The position numbers and the translations under genes are program-made. Below the pieces are notes generated by a model that searched no databases, was not told where the DNA came from, and saw nothing but the letters and a program-made list of their open reading frames with translations. Shown here one piece after another: positions 26,475-35,737 of a DNA stretch of 64,000 nt (position 1 is its first letter; each line of letters begins with the position of its first letter). The stretch covers positions 186,001-250,000 of the forward strand of contig JAFDXL010000009.1 in NCBI GenBank assembly GCA_018267955.1. The letters are read 5' to 3'. Source of the DNA: Bacteroidota bacterium. Its GTDB lineage: Bacteria > Bacteroidota > Bacteroidia > Chitinophagales > Chitinophagaceae.

Positions 26475-27332
26475 ATGTCCTCTACCTGGTTTCGTCGTAT
26501 TAAGAAAGGCATTCTTACCAGTACGCATGAAAAGAAGGAAGCTCCGGATGGGGTATGGCACAAATGCCCCGAGTGTAAGGTAACCATCACGGTTAAGGAA
26601 TTACAGGAACACCTGTACGTTTGCCCCAAATGCAACTATCATAACCGCATCAACGCTCCCGAATATTTCGATATACTTTTCGATGACGATTCTGCTGAAC
26701 TCCTGTTCGAGAATATAGCGCCTAAAGACAAGCTGGGCTTCGTAGATCTGAAGCCTTACGCGGTAAGGCTGAAGGATGCACAGCGCACTACCGGCCTGCT
26801 CGATGCTATGACGGTAGGCGTAGGTGATATAGAGGGTCGCAAGATCGTTATCGCCTGTATGAACTTCAACTTTATTGGTGGTTCTATGGGTAGTGTGGTG
26901 GGGGAAAAGATAGCCCGCGGCATTGAATACGCTATAGAGCACAAGCTGCCATTTATGATCATCTCCAAGTCTGGCGGTGCCCGTATGATGGAAAGCGCCT
27001 TCTCGCTGATGCAGATGGCAAAAACCTCGGCGAAGTTAACAAGGTTAGCAAAGGCTGGCCTTCCTTATATATCTTTTATTACAGACCCTACAACGGGTGG
27101 TGTTACCGCATCCTACGCCATGCTGGGCGATATCAATATTGCAGAGCCAAAAGCGCTGATCGGTTTTGCAGGCCCGAGGGTTATCAAAGAAACGATCAAG
27201 AAAGATCTTCCACCGGGTTTCCAGCGCTCAGAGTTCCTGCTGGAACATGGTTTCCTCGATTTCATAGTACAGCGTCAGAATCTGAAAGAAAAGCTGACTA
27301 TGGTGATTGATTGGTACGTGAAGAATAAATAA
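26475..27332 (+). CDS. accD: Acetyl-CoA carboxylase carboxyltransferase subunit beta
   Basis: A 285-residue subunit with the N-terminal zinc ribbon (CPECK and CPKC pairs at about residues 33-56) and the crotonase-like carboxyltransferase core ([44 protein letters not shown]). With AccA it transfers the carboxyl group from biotin to acetyl-CoA to make malonyl-CoA. It is followed 23 bp later by smpB. Confidence 0.97.
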   Translation: MSSTWFRRIKKGILTSTHEKKEAPDGVWHKCPECKVTITVKELQEHLYVCPKCNYHNRINAPEYFDILFDDDSAELLFENIAPKDKLGFVDLKPYAVRLKDAQRTTGLLDAMTVGVGDIEGRKIVIACMNFNFIGGSMGSVVGEKIARGIEYAIEHKLPFMIISKSGGARMMESAFSLMQMAKTSAKLTRLAKAGLPYISFITDPTTGGVTASYAMLGDINIAEPKALIGFAGPRVIKETIKKDLPPGFQRSEFLLEHGFLDFIVQRQNLKEKLTMVIDWYVKNK

Positions 27333-27355
27333 ACTATTATAAAACCTACCCTCAC

Positions 27356-27814
27356 TTGGCCCAGGACAAAGTATATATTAAAAATCGTTCTGCTACTTTC
27401 GAGTACGCGATAGAGGACAAACTCACTGCCGGTATGGTACTTACCGGCTCCGAGATTAAGTCTATCCGTGCCGGTAAGGTGAGCTTTAATGATAGCTATT
27501 GTCTTTTTAGTCATGGAGAGCTTTGGGTAAAAAGCCTGCATATATCAGAATATGTGAATGCAGGTTATGCCAGCCATGATCCTACCCGTGAACGCAAACT
27601 GCTGCTGAATAAGCGAGAGCTGCGTAAATGGGAAACTAAGATAAAAGAAAAAGGTTATACGATCGTTCCCCTTGCTGTTTTTATCAACGAAAATGGCTTT
27701 GCAAAGATAGATATAGGCCTGGGCAGGGGTAAAAAGCTGCACGATAAACGCGAAACCATCAAATCTCGTGATGTGGACCGCGAAATTAAAAGGGAGCTGT
27801 ACAAAAAACGCTGA
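27356..27814 (+). CDS. smpB: SsrA-binding protein SmpB
   Basis: A 152-residue protein from a TTG start (MAQDKVYIKNRSATFEY). It binds tmRNA and directs it to stalled ribosomes. Conserved features are the OB-fold segment AGMVLTGSEIKSIRAGKVSF and the C-terminal tail GRGKKLHDKRETIKSRD. Length and motifs are standard. The tmRNA gene (ssrA) is not seen in the window. Confidence 0.96.
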   Translation: MAQDKVYIKNRSATFEYAIEDKLTAGMVLTGSEIKSIRAGKVSFNDSYCLFSHGELWVKSLHISEYVNAGYASHDPTRERKLLLNKRELRKWETKIKEKGYTIVPLAVFINENGFAKIDIGLGRGKKLHDKRETIKSRDVDREIKRELYKKR

Positions 27815-27847
27815 TAATCAATCTGCGATTTTAACCGCTGATTAGTT

Positions 27848-27887
27848 TTGGGCAATTCACATTAAAATGTGTGAATATCATGCCCAA
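27848..27887. other. Nested inverted repeat downstream of smpB
   Basis: Outer arms TTGGGCA/TGCCCAA (27848-27854, 27881-27887) enclose inner arms ATTCACA/TGTGAAT (27855-27861, 27870-27876). There is no T run, so it may act as an RNA processing or weak termination structure. Confidence 0.45.
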
Positions 27888-27976
27888 ATAGTTGAAAATA
27901 AAAACTAATCATTTTATTTTTATCATACAATATTGTGTTAAATTTTGAGCGGCTTCTGCTGCTTGTGTAACCGCGT

Positions 27977-30900
27977 ATGATGAGACTTAAACCCTTATTA
28001 TTTTTTATTGTAGCGCTCTTATTGGCACAAGGCCATCTTGCAGCGCAAACTTTTACTTGCCCGTCCAATATAGATTTTGAGTTAGGTAATCTTAATAATT
28101 GGGACCTATACACCGGCAGTTGCTGTCCTATCAGTACGCCTACTCCCGGCGCAGTCAGCTGGAGGCATACCATTACCTCCGGTACGGCTACAGACTACTA
28201 TGGTGGTTTCCCGGTTGTATCTCCGGCGGTAGGTTTATATTCCATGATGCTTGGTAATGCCGCTGCAGGTGCGGAAGCAGAAAGAGCCAGGTACTATATA
28301 CATATACCTTCTAATGCCAATAACTATAGTGTTTTTTATCGCTACGCAGTAGTATTCCAGGATCCTAATCACACTCCGGCACAGCAGCCCCGCTTCGAGG
28401 TTTCTGCCTTTGATTCTGCTACAGGCACGCCAATACCGTGTACTGTGCGTAGTTATGTTGCATCAAGTAGTCTTCCGGGCTTTACACAATCAACCGTAGA
28501 TGCTACTGTTTGGTATCTGCCATGGACTATTTCTTCACTCAACCTTTCCGGCAGTGCAGGTAAAACCATAGCCGTAGATTTCGCTTCAGGCGACTGTGCA
28601 CTTGGTGGACACTTTGGCTATGGATATATAGATATTAGCTGCGGCCTTTTTTCTATTAGTAACCAGGAGTGTAATCTTGGTGGCAATACAACCCTTTCTG
28701 CCCCTCCCGGCTTCAGGCTCTATACATGGATGGATTCCAGTTTTACAACCACTATTGCAACCGGGCAAACAATCTCTATCCCAACGCCGAGTGTCACTAC
28801 AAAATATAAGCTTATCCTTACGCCGTATCCGGGCTTTGGTTGCGCAGATACACTTAGCAGTGTAATCACAGTATCAGATCTTGCTATTAAGGCTCCGAAC
28901 GATACGATGATCTGCCGGAATGCTTCCATCAAACTGATGAGCAACCATACCGGTGGTATAGCGCCATACTCATTTTCCTGGACGCCTTCCGCAACAGTAA
29001 GCTGTAGCAGTTGCGATACCACAAATGTTACTCCGGTAGCACCTACGGATTATTATATAACCGTTACTGATAGTACAGGCTGCTTCCGTAAGGATACGGT
29101 ACATGTAGTACCATCGCCTTATGTTACCTTAACCAAGCAGGATGTCGGTTGCTTTGGGGATTCATCGGGTAGTGTAACTGCCCATGTGCAGGGCATCACA
29201 CCATTTACTTATAGCTGGAATACGAGCCCTGTGCAGACAACAGCAACAGCCTCTAACCTGAAGATAGGCAACTACACAGTTATTGTTACAGACAGTATTA
29301 ATTGTAAGGATACGCAGACGGTTGCGATAACTGAGCCCACAGCACTGTCCATTTCAACAACAAAGGTAGATGTTACCTGTCACGGACTGAATAACGGCTC
29401 CATCAATGCAACGGTAGCCGGTGGCACGCAGCCTTATACTTATAGCTGGAATACCACACCGGTTCAAACTACCGCAAACATTACCGGTCTTTATGAAGGG
29501 GTATATACATTAACCGTTACTGATGCTCACGGATGTGTTGCAATACATGTTGATACGATCTCAGGCCCGCAGGTTTTGACGACAGTCAACCCCGGCATCA
29601 CCCATGTTAGTTGCCATTCAGGTAACGATGGAGCTTTGATTGCCGGTGCTACCGGTGGCACGGCGCCATATAGCTATAGCTGGAATACAGTACCCGTTCA
29701 AACAACAAGTAGTATTAGCGGATTAAGAGCAGGTAACTATACGGTCACAATTACAGATGACCATGGATGTGCTGTGAGTGCCACTTATACGGTTACTGAA
29801 CCGCCATGGCTCACCACAACAATTACCTACAAAAAGAACATCGATTGCTATGATTCCAGCACAGGTATGGCCGTAGTAGTGGCTACCGGTGGCACAGGGC
29901 CTTATACCTATATTTGGAATAGCACCCCAGCCCAAACAACAGATACTGCAAAAAAACTCCATGCAGGTTTCTATAATGTTACAGTTACAGATTCAAAGGG
30001 CTGCACTAATTCTAATGGATATGTTACTTTAAATCAAAATAGCAGAATTACAATAACGCCAACGGTAACTGATGCGAATTGTTATGGAGAAAATAATGGC
30101 GCTATTAGTACAAGTGTGTCAGGCGGTGTGCCCGGCTACACCTATAGCTGGAATACCAGCCCAACCCGTACCACTGCTAATATTAATAACCTAACTGCCG
30201 GTACTTATACATTAACCGTAAGAGATAGTTTATCATGTACAATGTCGCAAGCTGTTGCTGTTGGCCAACCTCCGTTATTAACCGTAGCAATTGCAAAGAC
30301 AGATGTAACCTGCAATGGAAAGGGAGATGGTACAGCTACTGCAAATGTTACTGGGGGTACCGCAGCATATACTTATAGCTGGAATACAACTCCTGTTCAG
30401 ACGACGCAAAATATCACCAGCCTTGTTCCGGCATCCTATACTGTTTCTGTAACGGATAATCATGGTTGTACCGCATCCGCCAGCACAACTATAGCAGAGC
30501 CTGCCGTACTCAGAAGTTCTATTTCGCATACCAATGTCAGTTGCTACGGTGGATCGGATGCTACAGCTACGGTAACACCTACAGGTGGTAATAGCCCTTA
30601 TACCTACCGGTGGAACTCATCACCCGTGCAAACGACAGCTAATGCCAATTCTCTGAATGCAGGGCCATATAATGTTATGGTAACCGATAGTAAAGGGTGT
30701 ACTTACCAGGATACGGTAACGATAGGCCAGCCAACAGCCCTGGCTGTTACGCCGTCAACAATTAAGAATATTAGCTGCTATGGCCGGACAGACGGTTCTA
30801 TAGTCATAACAGCATCCGGCGGTACTTCTCCTTATAGTTATCTGTGGACAACTATTTCGCCACTTAATTTTACTGCTACAGCTACTAACCTGGCAGTTGG

Positions 30901-32656
30901 TACTTACCCGGTGAAGGTTTCCGATGCCAAGGGCTGCAACCTTATAGTATCTGTGCCTATTACCCAGCCGGCACAGCTCACCTCAAGTGCCACAAGTACC
31001 GATGTCACCTGCTTTGGAGCCAATAATGGTACTGCCTCTGTAACAGCAAGTGGCGGTACTACGCCGTACAGATATTCCTGGAATACATACCCCGTACAGA
31101 CATCCGCAAATCCTTCGGGTATAGGACCCGGCTCTTACACCGTGACCGTTACCGATACGAATGGTTGTACCAGTACTTCGAGGGTGAACATCACACAACC
31201 TGCGGTACTTGTAATTGCAGATAGCACAAAAAGCATTAACTGCTATGGTGGAAATGACGGTTATATCAATATCAAAGCATCGGGAGGGGTTGCACCATAT
31301 ACTTATTCCTGGAACACGATACCGCCGCAAACCACAACTACACTTACCAGTTTGAAGAGCGGCTCTTATACCGTAACACTAACAGATGCCAACAATTGCA
31401 CATTACTGAAGAGTTATAGCCTTACACAACCGGCCAAACTATCTGCCATAGTTCGTGCAGATAGCGGTACCTGCCGCGAGAACGCAAATGGATCAGGCTA
31501 TGTAAATGTTTTGGGAGGTGTAAAACCCTATAAGATAACCTGGAGCGATCCGGCCAATTCTACCACCTCTGCTATTGCAAAACTAAATGCAGGAAAATAT
31601 GGGGTTGTGATAACAGATTCCAATGGCTGTGTACTGAAAGACACATTGACGATACCATTGCTGCCATCACCTGTATTATCTATTAAACTATCAGATACGG
31701 TGATATGTGCCGGTACGGCAGTAGTAATGACAGCGAGCGGAGGTATACGCTATAAATGGGCGCCGCCTGCAGATCTGCTATGCGACACTTGTGATACGAA
31801 TGTATTTACATTGCCCAATACCGCTACTTATACACTTACCGGTTATAATACATTCGGCTGTAAAGACACTGCATCGGCCACTATAAAAGTAATAAACCGG
31901 TCAGCCGCTTCAGTTGGCGATGAAGTGAAAATATGTATAGGCGACAAAGCGCAGTTGAGTGCCAATGGAGGTATTTCCTATAACTGGAATCCTGCGACAA
32001 CCCTAAATGCGCCGGATAGCAGTAGTCCCATTGCCAAACCGGATAGCACTACCATTTACCAGGTGGTCATTAAAGAGAATAAATGCTTTACAGATACCTT
32101 GCAGCAACAGGTTACTGTTTATCCTTATCCGACAGTAGATGCTGGCCCAGATGTGGTCGGTGTTCCCGGCGCCACTATGCAGTTTACAGCCACAGCTTCT
32201 GACGCAGAAAGATATGAATGGACACCCAATACATGGTTGAGTTGCGCGGATTGCCTGGATCCTTCTGTAACACCTAAAGCTATGCAGAAATATACTTTGA
32301 AGGCTATAAGCCCCGGTGGATGCTATGCCACAGATACCGTGACCGCACGAATAGCCTGCGATGGTAATACTGCATATTTACCCAATACGTTTTCACCAAA
32401 CGGTGACGGGCAAAATGATATATTCTATCCAAGGGGTGATGGGTTTACAACCATCATGAATTTCAGGGTAATTGACAGATGGGGCGAAATGCTGTTCTCT
32501 GCAAACAATTTCATGGCGAATGATAAGGCATTTGGCTGGGATGGAACCTATCATAACACACCGGTAGCGCCGGGGGTGTATGTATATGTGCTGGAGATCG
32601 GATGCCCGAATAACACTACAAGTATTATTAAAGGAAACATTACTTTATTAAGATAA
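27977..32656 (+). CDS. Giant SprB-repeat adhesin with T9SS type B C-terminal domain
   Basis: A 1559-residue secreted protein. Signal peptide ends near residue 23 (GHLAAQ). Residues about 25-300 form an N-terminal Ig/lectin-like domain (SNIDFELGNLNNWDLY). Residues about 383-1231 are 11 SprB-type repeats of roughly 77 residues with the core GG(T/S)xPYxYxWNTxPVQTT...G.Y.V.VTD..GC. Two further Ig-like modules follow, and residues about 1459-1559 are the gliding-motility-associated C-terminal domain (YLPNTFSPNGDGQND). SprB proteins are cell-surface adhesins moved by the gliding motor. The PorP/SprF gene begins 3 bp downstream. Confidence 0.95.
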   Translation: MMRLKPLLFFIVALLLAQGHLAAQTFTCPSNIDFELGNLNNWDLYTGSCCPISTPTPGAVSWRHTITSGTATDYYGGFPVVSPAVGLYSMMLGNAAAGAEAERARYYIHIPSNANNYSVFYRYAVVFQDPNHTPAQQPRFEVSAFDSATGTPIPCTVRSYVASSSLPGFTQSTVDATVWYLPWTISSLNLSGSAGKTIAVDFASGDCALGGHFGYGYIDISCGLFSISNQECNLGGNTTLSAPPGFRLYTWMDSSFTTTIATGQTISIPTPSVTTKYKLILTPYPGFGCADTLSSVITVSDLAIKAPNDTMICRNASIKLMSNHTGGIAPYSFSWTPSATVSCSSCDTTNVTPVAPTDYYITVTDSTGCFRKDTVHVVPSPYVTLTKQDVGCFGDSSGSVTAHVQGITPFTYSWNTSPVQTTATASNLKIGNYTVIVTDSINCKDTQTVAITEPTALSISTTKVDVTCHGLNNGSINATVAGGTQPYTYSWNTTPVQTTANITGLYEGVYTLTVTDAHGCVAIHVDTISGPQVLTTVNPGITHVSCHSGNDGALIAGATGGTAPYSYSWNTVPVQTTSSISGLRAGNYTVTITDDHGCAVSATYTVTEPPWLTTTITYKKNIDCYDSSTGMAVVVATGGTGPYTYIWNSTPAQTTDTAKKLHAGFYNVTVTDSKGCTNSNGYVTLNQNSRITITPTVTDANCYGENNGAISTSVSGGVPGYTYSWNTSPTRTTANINNLTAGTYTLTVRDSLSCTMSQAVAVGQPPLLTVAIAKTDVTCNGKGDGTATANVTGGTAAYTYSWNTTPVQTTQNITSLVPASYTVSVTDNHGCTASASTTIAEPAVLRSSISHTNVSCYGGSDATATVTPTGGNSPYTYRWNSSPVQTTANANSLNAGPYNVMVTDSKGCTYQDTVTIGQPTALAVTPSTIKNISCYGRTDGSIVITASGGTSPYSYLWTTISPLNFTATATNLAVGTYPVKVSDAKGCNLIVSVPITQPAQLTSSATSTDVTCFGANNGTASVTASGGTTPYRYSWNTYPVQTSANPSGIGPGSYTVTVTDTNGCTSTSRVNITQPAVLVIADSTKSINCYGGNDGYINIKASGGVAPYTYSWNTIPPQTTTTLTSLKSGSYTVTLTDANNCTLLKSYSLTQPAKLSAIVRADSGTCRENANGSGYVNVLGGVKPYKITWSDPANSTTSAIAKLNAGKYGVVITDSNGCVLKDTLTIPLLPSPVLSIKLSDTVICAGTAVVMTASGGIRYKWAPPADLLCDTCDTNVFTLPNTATYTLTGYNTFGCKDTASATIKVINRSAASVGDEVKICIGDKAQLSANGGISYNWNPATTLNAPDSSSPIAKPDSTTIYQVVIKENKCFTDTLQQQVTVYPYPTVDAGPDVVGVPGATMQFTATASDAERYEWTPNTWLSCADCLDPSVTPKAMQKYTLKAISPGGCYATDTVTARIACDGNTAYLPNTFSPNGDGQNDIFYPRGDGFTTIMNFRVIDRWGEMLFSANNFMANDKAFGWDGTYHNTPVAPGVYVYVLEIGCPNNTTSIIKGNITLLR

Positions 32657-32659
32657 CCC

Positions 32660-33733
32660 ATGAACAAAGTGAACATGAAAAGGCGAGTATTATCTATTAG
32701 AACAGTCCTGGGCGTATTGCTATTTATAATAAGCGCACAGGTTCGCGCGCAGGACCCTTATTTTTCCCAGTTTTATCAAACGTCGTTATACAGAAACCCG
32801 GCATTGATTGGCGTGCTGGGAGGTTCGTACAGTGCGGGTGTTATATATCGTTCCCAATGGAATAGCCTGGGTACTGCGTTCAATACTATCATGGCATCGG
32901 CAGAAGGGAAGGTAATGATCAATAAAGAAGTGCATGATTATCTAAGCTTTGGCTTATGTGTGAACAGTGATAAAGCAGGTAGTATTGATTACAGCTCAAC
33001 GGACGTATATGCAGGCATTAACTATAACAAATCACTTGAAGACAGACACCATTCTTTCTTATCAATGGGATTTACGGCAGCCTATAAACAAAACTCCTTC
33101 GACCCTAGCAAAATGACTGTTGACAACCAGTTTATCAATGGTGGGTTTGATAATAGCCTGATTTCGGGTGAAAACTTTACTAGCAATAAGATCTCTTATA
33201 TAGACTTGAGCGCCGGGATGAGTTATAATACATCTTTTGGTGCCAAAAATGAAAATGCCTTTTATATTGGTGCTGCAGCGTTTCACCTGCTAAGGCCATA
33301 TTCCAGTTTCTATTCTAATACTGCAGTAAAAAGAAGCGTTCGCTGGTCGGCTAACCTGGGTTTTGTAGGGCGCATTACCGAAAGGGTAGGGTGGCTTTAC
33401 CATACAGATGTGCAGATAGAAAATCCGCATCAACAAATTGTAACAGGAGGTATGCTTAGCTGGGTAGGGTATAAAGACGGGGGCGATAAAAAGATGATAT
33501 TCTCAGCAGGTGCTTTTTACAGGTTCCAGGATGCGATCATACCAACTATTAAAATCGACTATAGCCATTGTGCGGTGACCTTCTCTTACGATTATGCATC
33601 ATCCGCCAAAATATTGCACTCCGGCACATTTGCTTCTTACGAGATATCGTTCTATGTGAACGGTAACAGTAAAAATATACCTATAAGCAACGGGCTTACC
33701 TGTCCGCGCTTTTCTAATTTCGACGACTATTAG
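32660..33733 (+). CDS. PorP/SprF family type IX secretion membrane protein
   Basis: A 357-residue outer-membrane beta-barrel protein with a signal peptide (IISAQVRAQ) followed at once by the family signature DPYFSQFYQTSLYRNPALIG. SprF-type proteins are usually encoded next to a type B cargo and are needed for its secretion or anchoring; the 3-bp gap to the SprB-like gene fits that. An alternative start is the internal ATG at 32675. It is convergent with the saccharopine dehydrogenase-like gene, 7 bp away. Confidence 0.95.
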   Translation: MNKVNMKRRVLSIRTVLGVLLFIISAQVRAQDPYFSQFYQTSLYRNPALIGVLGGSYSAGVIYRSQWNSLGTAFNTIMASAEGKVMINKEVHDYLSFGLCVNSDKAGSIDYSSTDVYAGINYNKSLEDRHHSFLSMGFTAAYKQNSFDPSKMTVDNQFINGGFDNSLISGENFTSNKISYIDLSAGMSYNTSFGAKNENAFYIGAAAFHLLRPYSSFYSNTAVKRSVRWSANLGFVGRITERVGWLYHTDVQIENPHQQIVTGGMLSWVGYKDGGDKKMIFSAGAFYRFQDAIIPTIKIDYSHCAVTFSYDYASSAKILHSGTFASYEISFYVNGNSKNIPISNGLTCPRFSNFDDY

Positions 33734-33740
33734 AATTACG

Positions 33741-35066
33741 TTATTCTACGTCTTCCACGAATTCAATACCATGATGTCTCAGTTCTGTTAACACAGGGCG
33801 GTACACCGATGGCATATTGGGAATATGAACACCGACCGGGGGGACTACCTTGCCGGTAAGTACAAAGCGTGCAAGGATAGCCATGGGCAGGCCTACCGTC
33901 TTTGCCATAGCGCTATGATGCCTGCTTTCGCCTTCCAGCACCATGCTGCTTGTTAGTTTTATCCGGCTACCTTTGCGCATATATTCCACCTCGTGCTGCA
34001 TTACTACCATATCCTTGTCATGAGGTTTCATTTCCCATTTTTGTAATAGCAGATCCAGCAGGATGTCCGGAGAAGAACGGAGATCATCCTTAATTGGTGC
34101 ATTATCGAAAAGCCCTAGCCATTCCAGCATAGGGATGATCTTATCATCTTCCAGCTTCAGGAACCTGGTGATATGCTCTTTAATACTTATGGAAGTATCG
34201 GTATAACCGGTTTTATATTTGATCCAGTCTTCGTAAGTAAGATGGCCATTTGTCAACTCATCAGGTTGTGTAAGCCCCATTTGTATAATAGCCTGCCACC
34301 CCCTGCAAAATATAGGGTGCCTTAATGTAGCGCGGATGAAAGTCTTGATCTCGGGCACATCATACAATTCCAGGTAGCGGAGGGAATCGCGGTTGGGATA
34401 GTAGGCAAGATTGCCAAGCCCCTCTACCTTTATTTTTTTACAATTGTCGAAGATGCTTTCATACGGTACAAACACCTCTTTGCCATTTAGCAAATAGTGA
34501 GCCCCGCCCTGGCCTGCAGTAACAATATTCTTTGGGTTCCAGCTAAATTTATAATGCCATGGATTATCATCCGATCCCGGAGCTATGAGCCCTCCGCAAT
34601 AAGATTTGAACGAAAGAATACTGGACGCTACTTTCTGAATGCTATGAATGATCTGGTTGGCAGTCATATGATCTATTCCGGGGTCCAGACCCATTTCGCA
34701 CATAAACATCAAACCTGCTTCTTTCACCTCCTTATCCATTGCCTTTATTTCCGGAGAAACATAGGAGGAAGTAATAAGATTTTTTTTGTGTTTCAGGCAG
34801 TCGTGTGCAAGATGAATGTGAAGATGCGGCGGCATTAGCGACACAACTATATCTGCGCGCTTTACCAATGGTTCGCGTTCTTCTATATTGGTGATATCTA
34901 TAACCGCAGTTTCTGCGTATGGGCTATTATTGGTTTTCTCTTCAATTGCTTCTTTGCTTCCGTCCGCTACAATTACTTTCCATTTGTGTTTAGGCGCGTT
35001 GTTTATCAGATACTCAATAAGGTATATTGACGACTTGCCAGCGCCGGCCACTAAAATTGTCTGCAT
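33741..35066 (-). CDS. Saccharopine dehydrogenase-family protein
   Basis: A 441-residue protein with an N-terminal Rossmann fold (TILVAGAGKSSIYLIEYL, NAD(P)-binding GxGxxS at residues about 6-12) and the saccharopine dehydrogenase C-terminal domain (CEMGLDPGIDHMTANQ near residue 143, SYCGGLIAP near 182). The family includes the glutamate-forming enzyme of lysine catabolism and carboxynorspermidine synthase-like relatives; the LPMAIL and DPGIDH pattern is closer to Lys9-type enzymes. No other lysine genes are adjacent. Confidence 0.88.
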   Translation of the reverse strand: MQTILVAGAGKSSIYLIEYLINNAPKHKWKVIVADGSKEAIEEKTNNSPYAETAVIDITNIEEREPLVKRADIVVSLMPPHLHIHLAHDCLKHKKNLITSSYVSPEIKAMDKEVKEAGLMFMCEMGLDPGIDHMTANQIIHSIQKVASSILSFKSYCGGLIAPGSDDNPWHYKFSWNPKNIVTAGQGGAHYLLNGKEVFVPYESIFDNCKKIKVEGLGNLAYYPNRDSLRYLELYDVPEIKTFIRATLRHPIFCRGWQAIIQMGLTQPDELTNGHLTYEDWIKYKTGYTDTSISIKEHITRFLKLEDDKIIPMLEWLGLFDNAPIKDDLRSSPDILLDLLLQKWEMKPHDKDMVVMQHEVEYMRKGSRIKLTSSMVLEGESRHHSAMAKTVGLPMAILARFVLTGKVVPPVGVHIPNMPSVYRPVLTELRHHGIEFVEDVE

Positions 35067-35187
35067 AACCCCGAAATATTAAACCCGTAATAATGTACTT
35101 TCAACCTCAAAAGTAATATGAAAGTTGGTATATACAAAGATTAATAAATATATATTTGACCAATAATTATTTAATTATCATTAGATT

Positions 35188-35622
35188 ATGTCTGCAATCT
35201 GGAAACAATATGGAACAACCATTGAGATACTTAACGCACGCAGTATCAATACAATGGCAGAAGTATTAGATATACAGTTTACCGAAATAGGCGACAATTA
35301 TCTGAAGGCTACCATGCCGGTAGATAGCAGAACACATCAGCCCTATGGATTACTACACGGCGGTGCATCTGCAGCCCTTGCCGAAACGGTAGGCAGCGTA
35401 GCCTCTTCTTTGTGCATAGATATAGAAAAGCAGATATGTGTAGGTATCGAGATCAACTGTAACCATATACGCGGTACCAGGCAGGGTATGGTAGTGGCTA
35501 CTGCAGAACCCCTGCATATAGGCGCTACAACACATGTGTGGGATATAAAAATACATGATGAAAAACAGCGCCTGATATGCGCCAGCAGGCTTACCGTTGC
35601 GATATTGAAAAAGCCTGTTTAA
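35188..35622 (+). CDS. Hotdog-fold acyl-CoA thioesterase (EntH/MenI-like, PaaI superfamily)
   Basis: A 144-residue single hotdog domain. The active-site segment is YGLLHGGASAALAETVGS (residues about 52-69), with the catalytic Glu of the LAE motif as in EntH/YdiI-type enzymes. Start context ATTATG at 35188. YdiI-like members hydrolyse 1,4-dihydroxy-2-naphthoyl-CoA in menaquinone synthesis, but no men genes are nearby, so the substrate is left open. Confidence 0.87.
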   Translation: MSAIWKQYGTTIEILNARSINTMAEVLDIQFTEIGDNYLKATMPVDSRTHQPYGLLHGGASAALAETVGSVASSLCIDIEKQICVGIEINCNHIRGTRQGMVVATAEPLHIGATTHVWDIKIHDEKQRLICASRLTVAILKKPV

Positions 35623-35705
35623 AAAGATTATCCACAATTTGTTGTAAGATGTTAAAAACCTTGATTTACAAGCTATTTCACCCAAAAACTTCCACCCCAA
35701 AAACG

Positions 35706-35713
35706 TATATTTG
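35706..35713 (+). promoter_or_regulatory. -7 element before gyrA
   Basis: TATATTTG matches TAnnTTTG and lies 24 bp before the gyrA ATG. No good -33 element was found at the expected spacing. Confidence 0.5.
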
Positions 35714-35737
35714 CCATTCTATTTTCAATAGCCAGAT

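Noticed and set aside
29125-31670. CRISPR-like periodic repeats
   Set aside because: The periodicity follows about 77-residue protein repeats of the SprB type inside one open frame.
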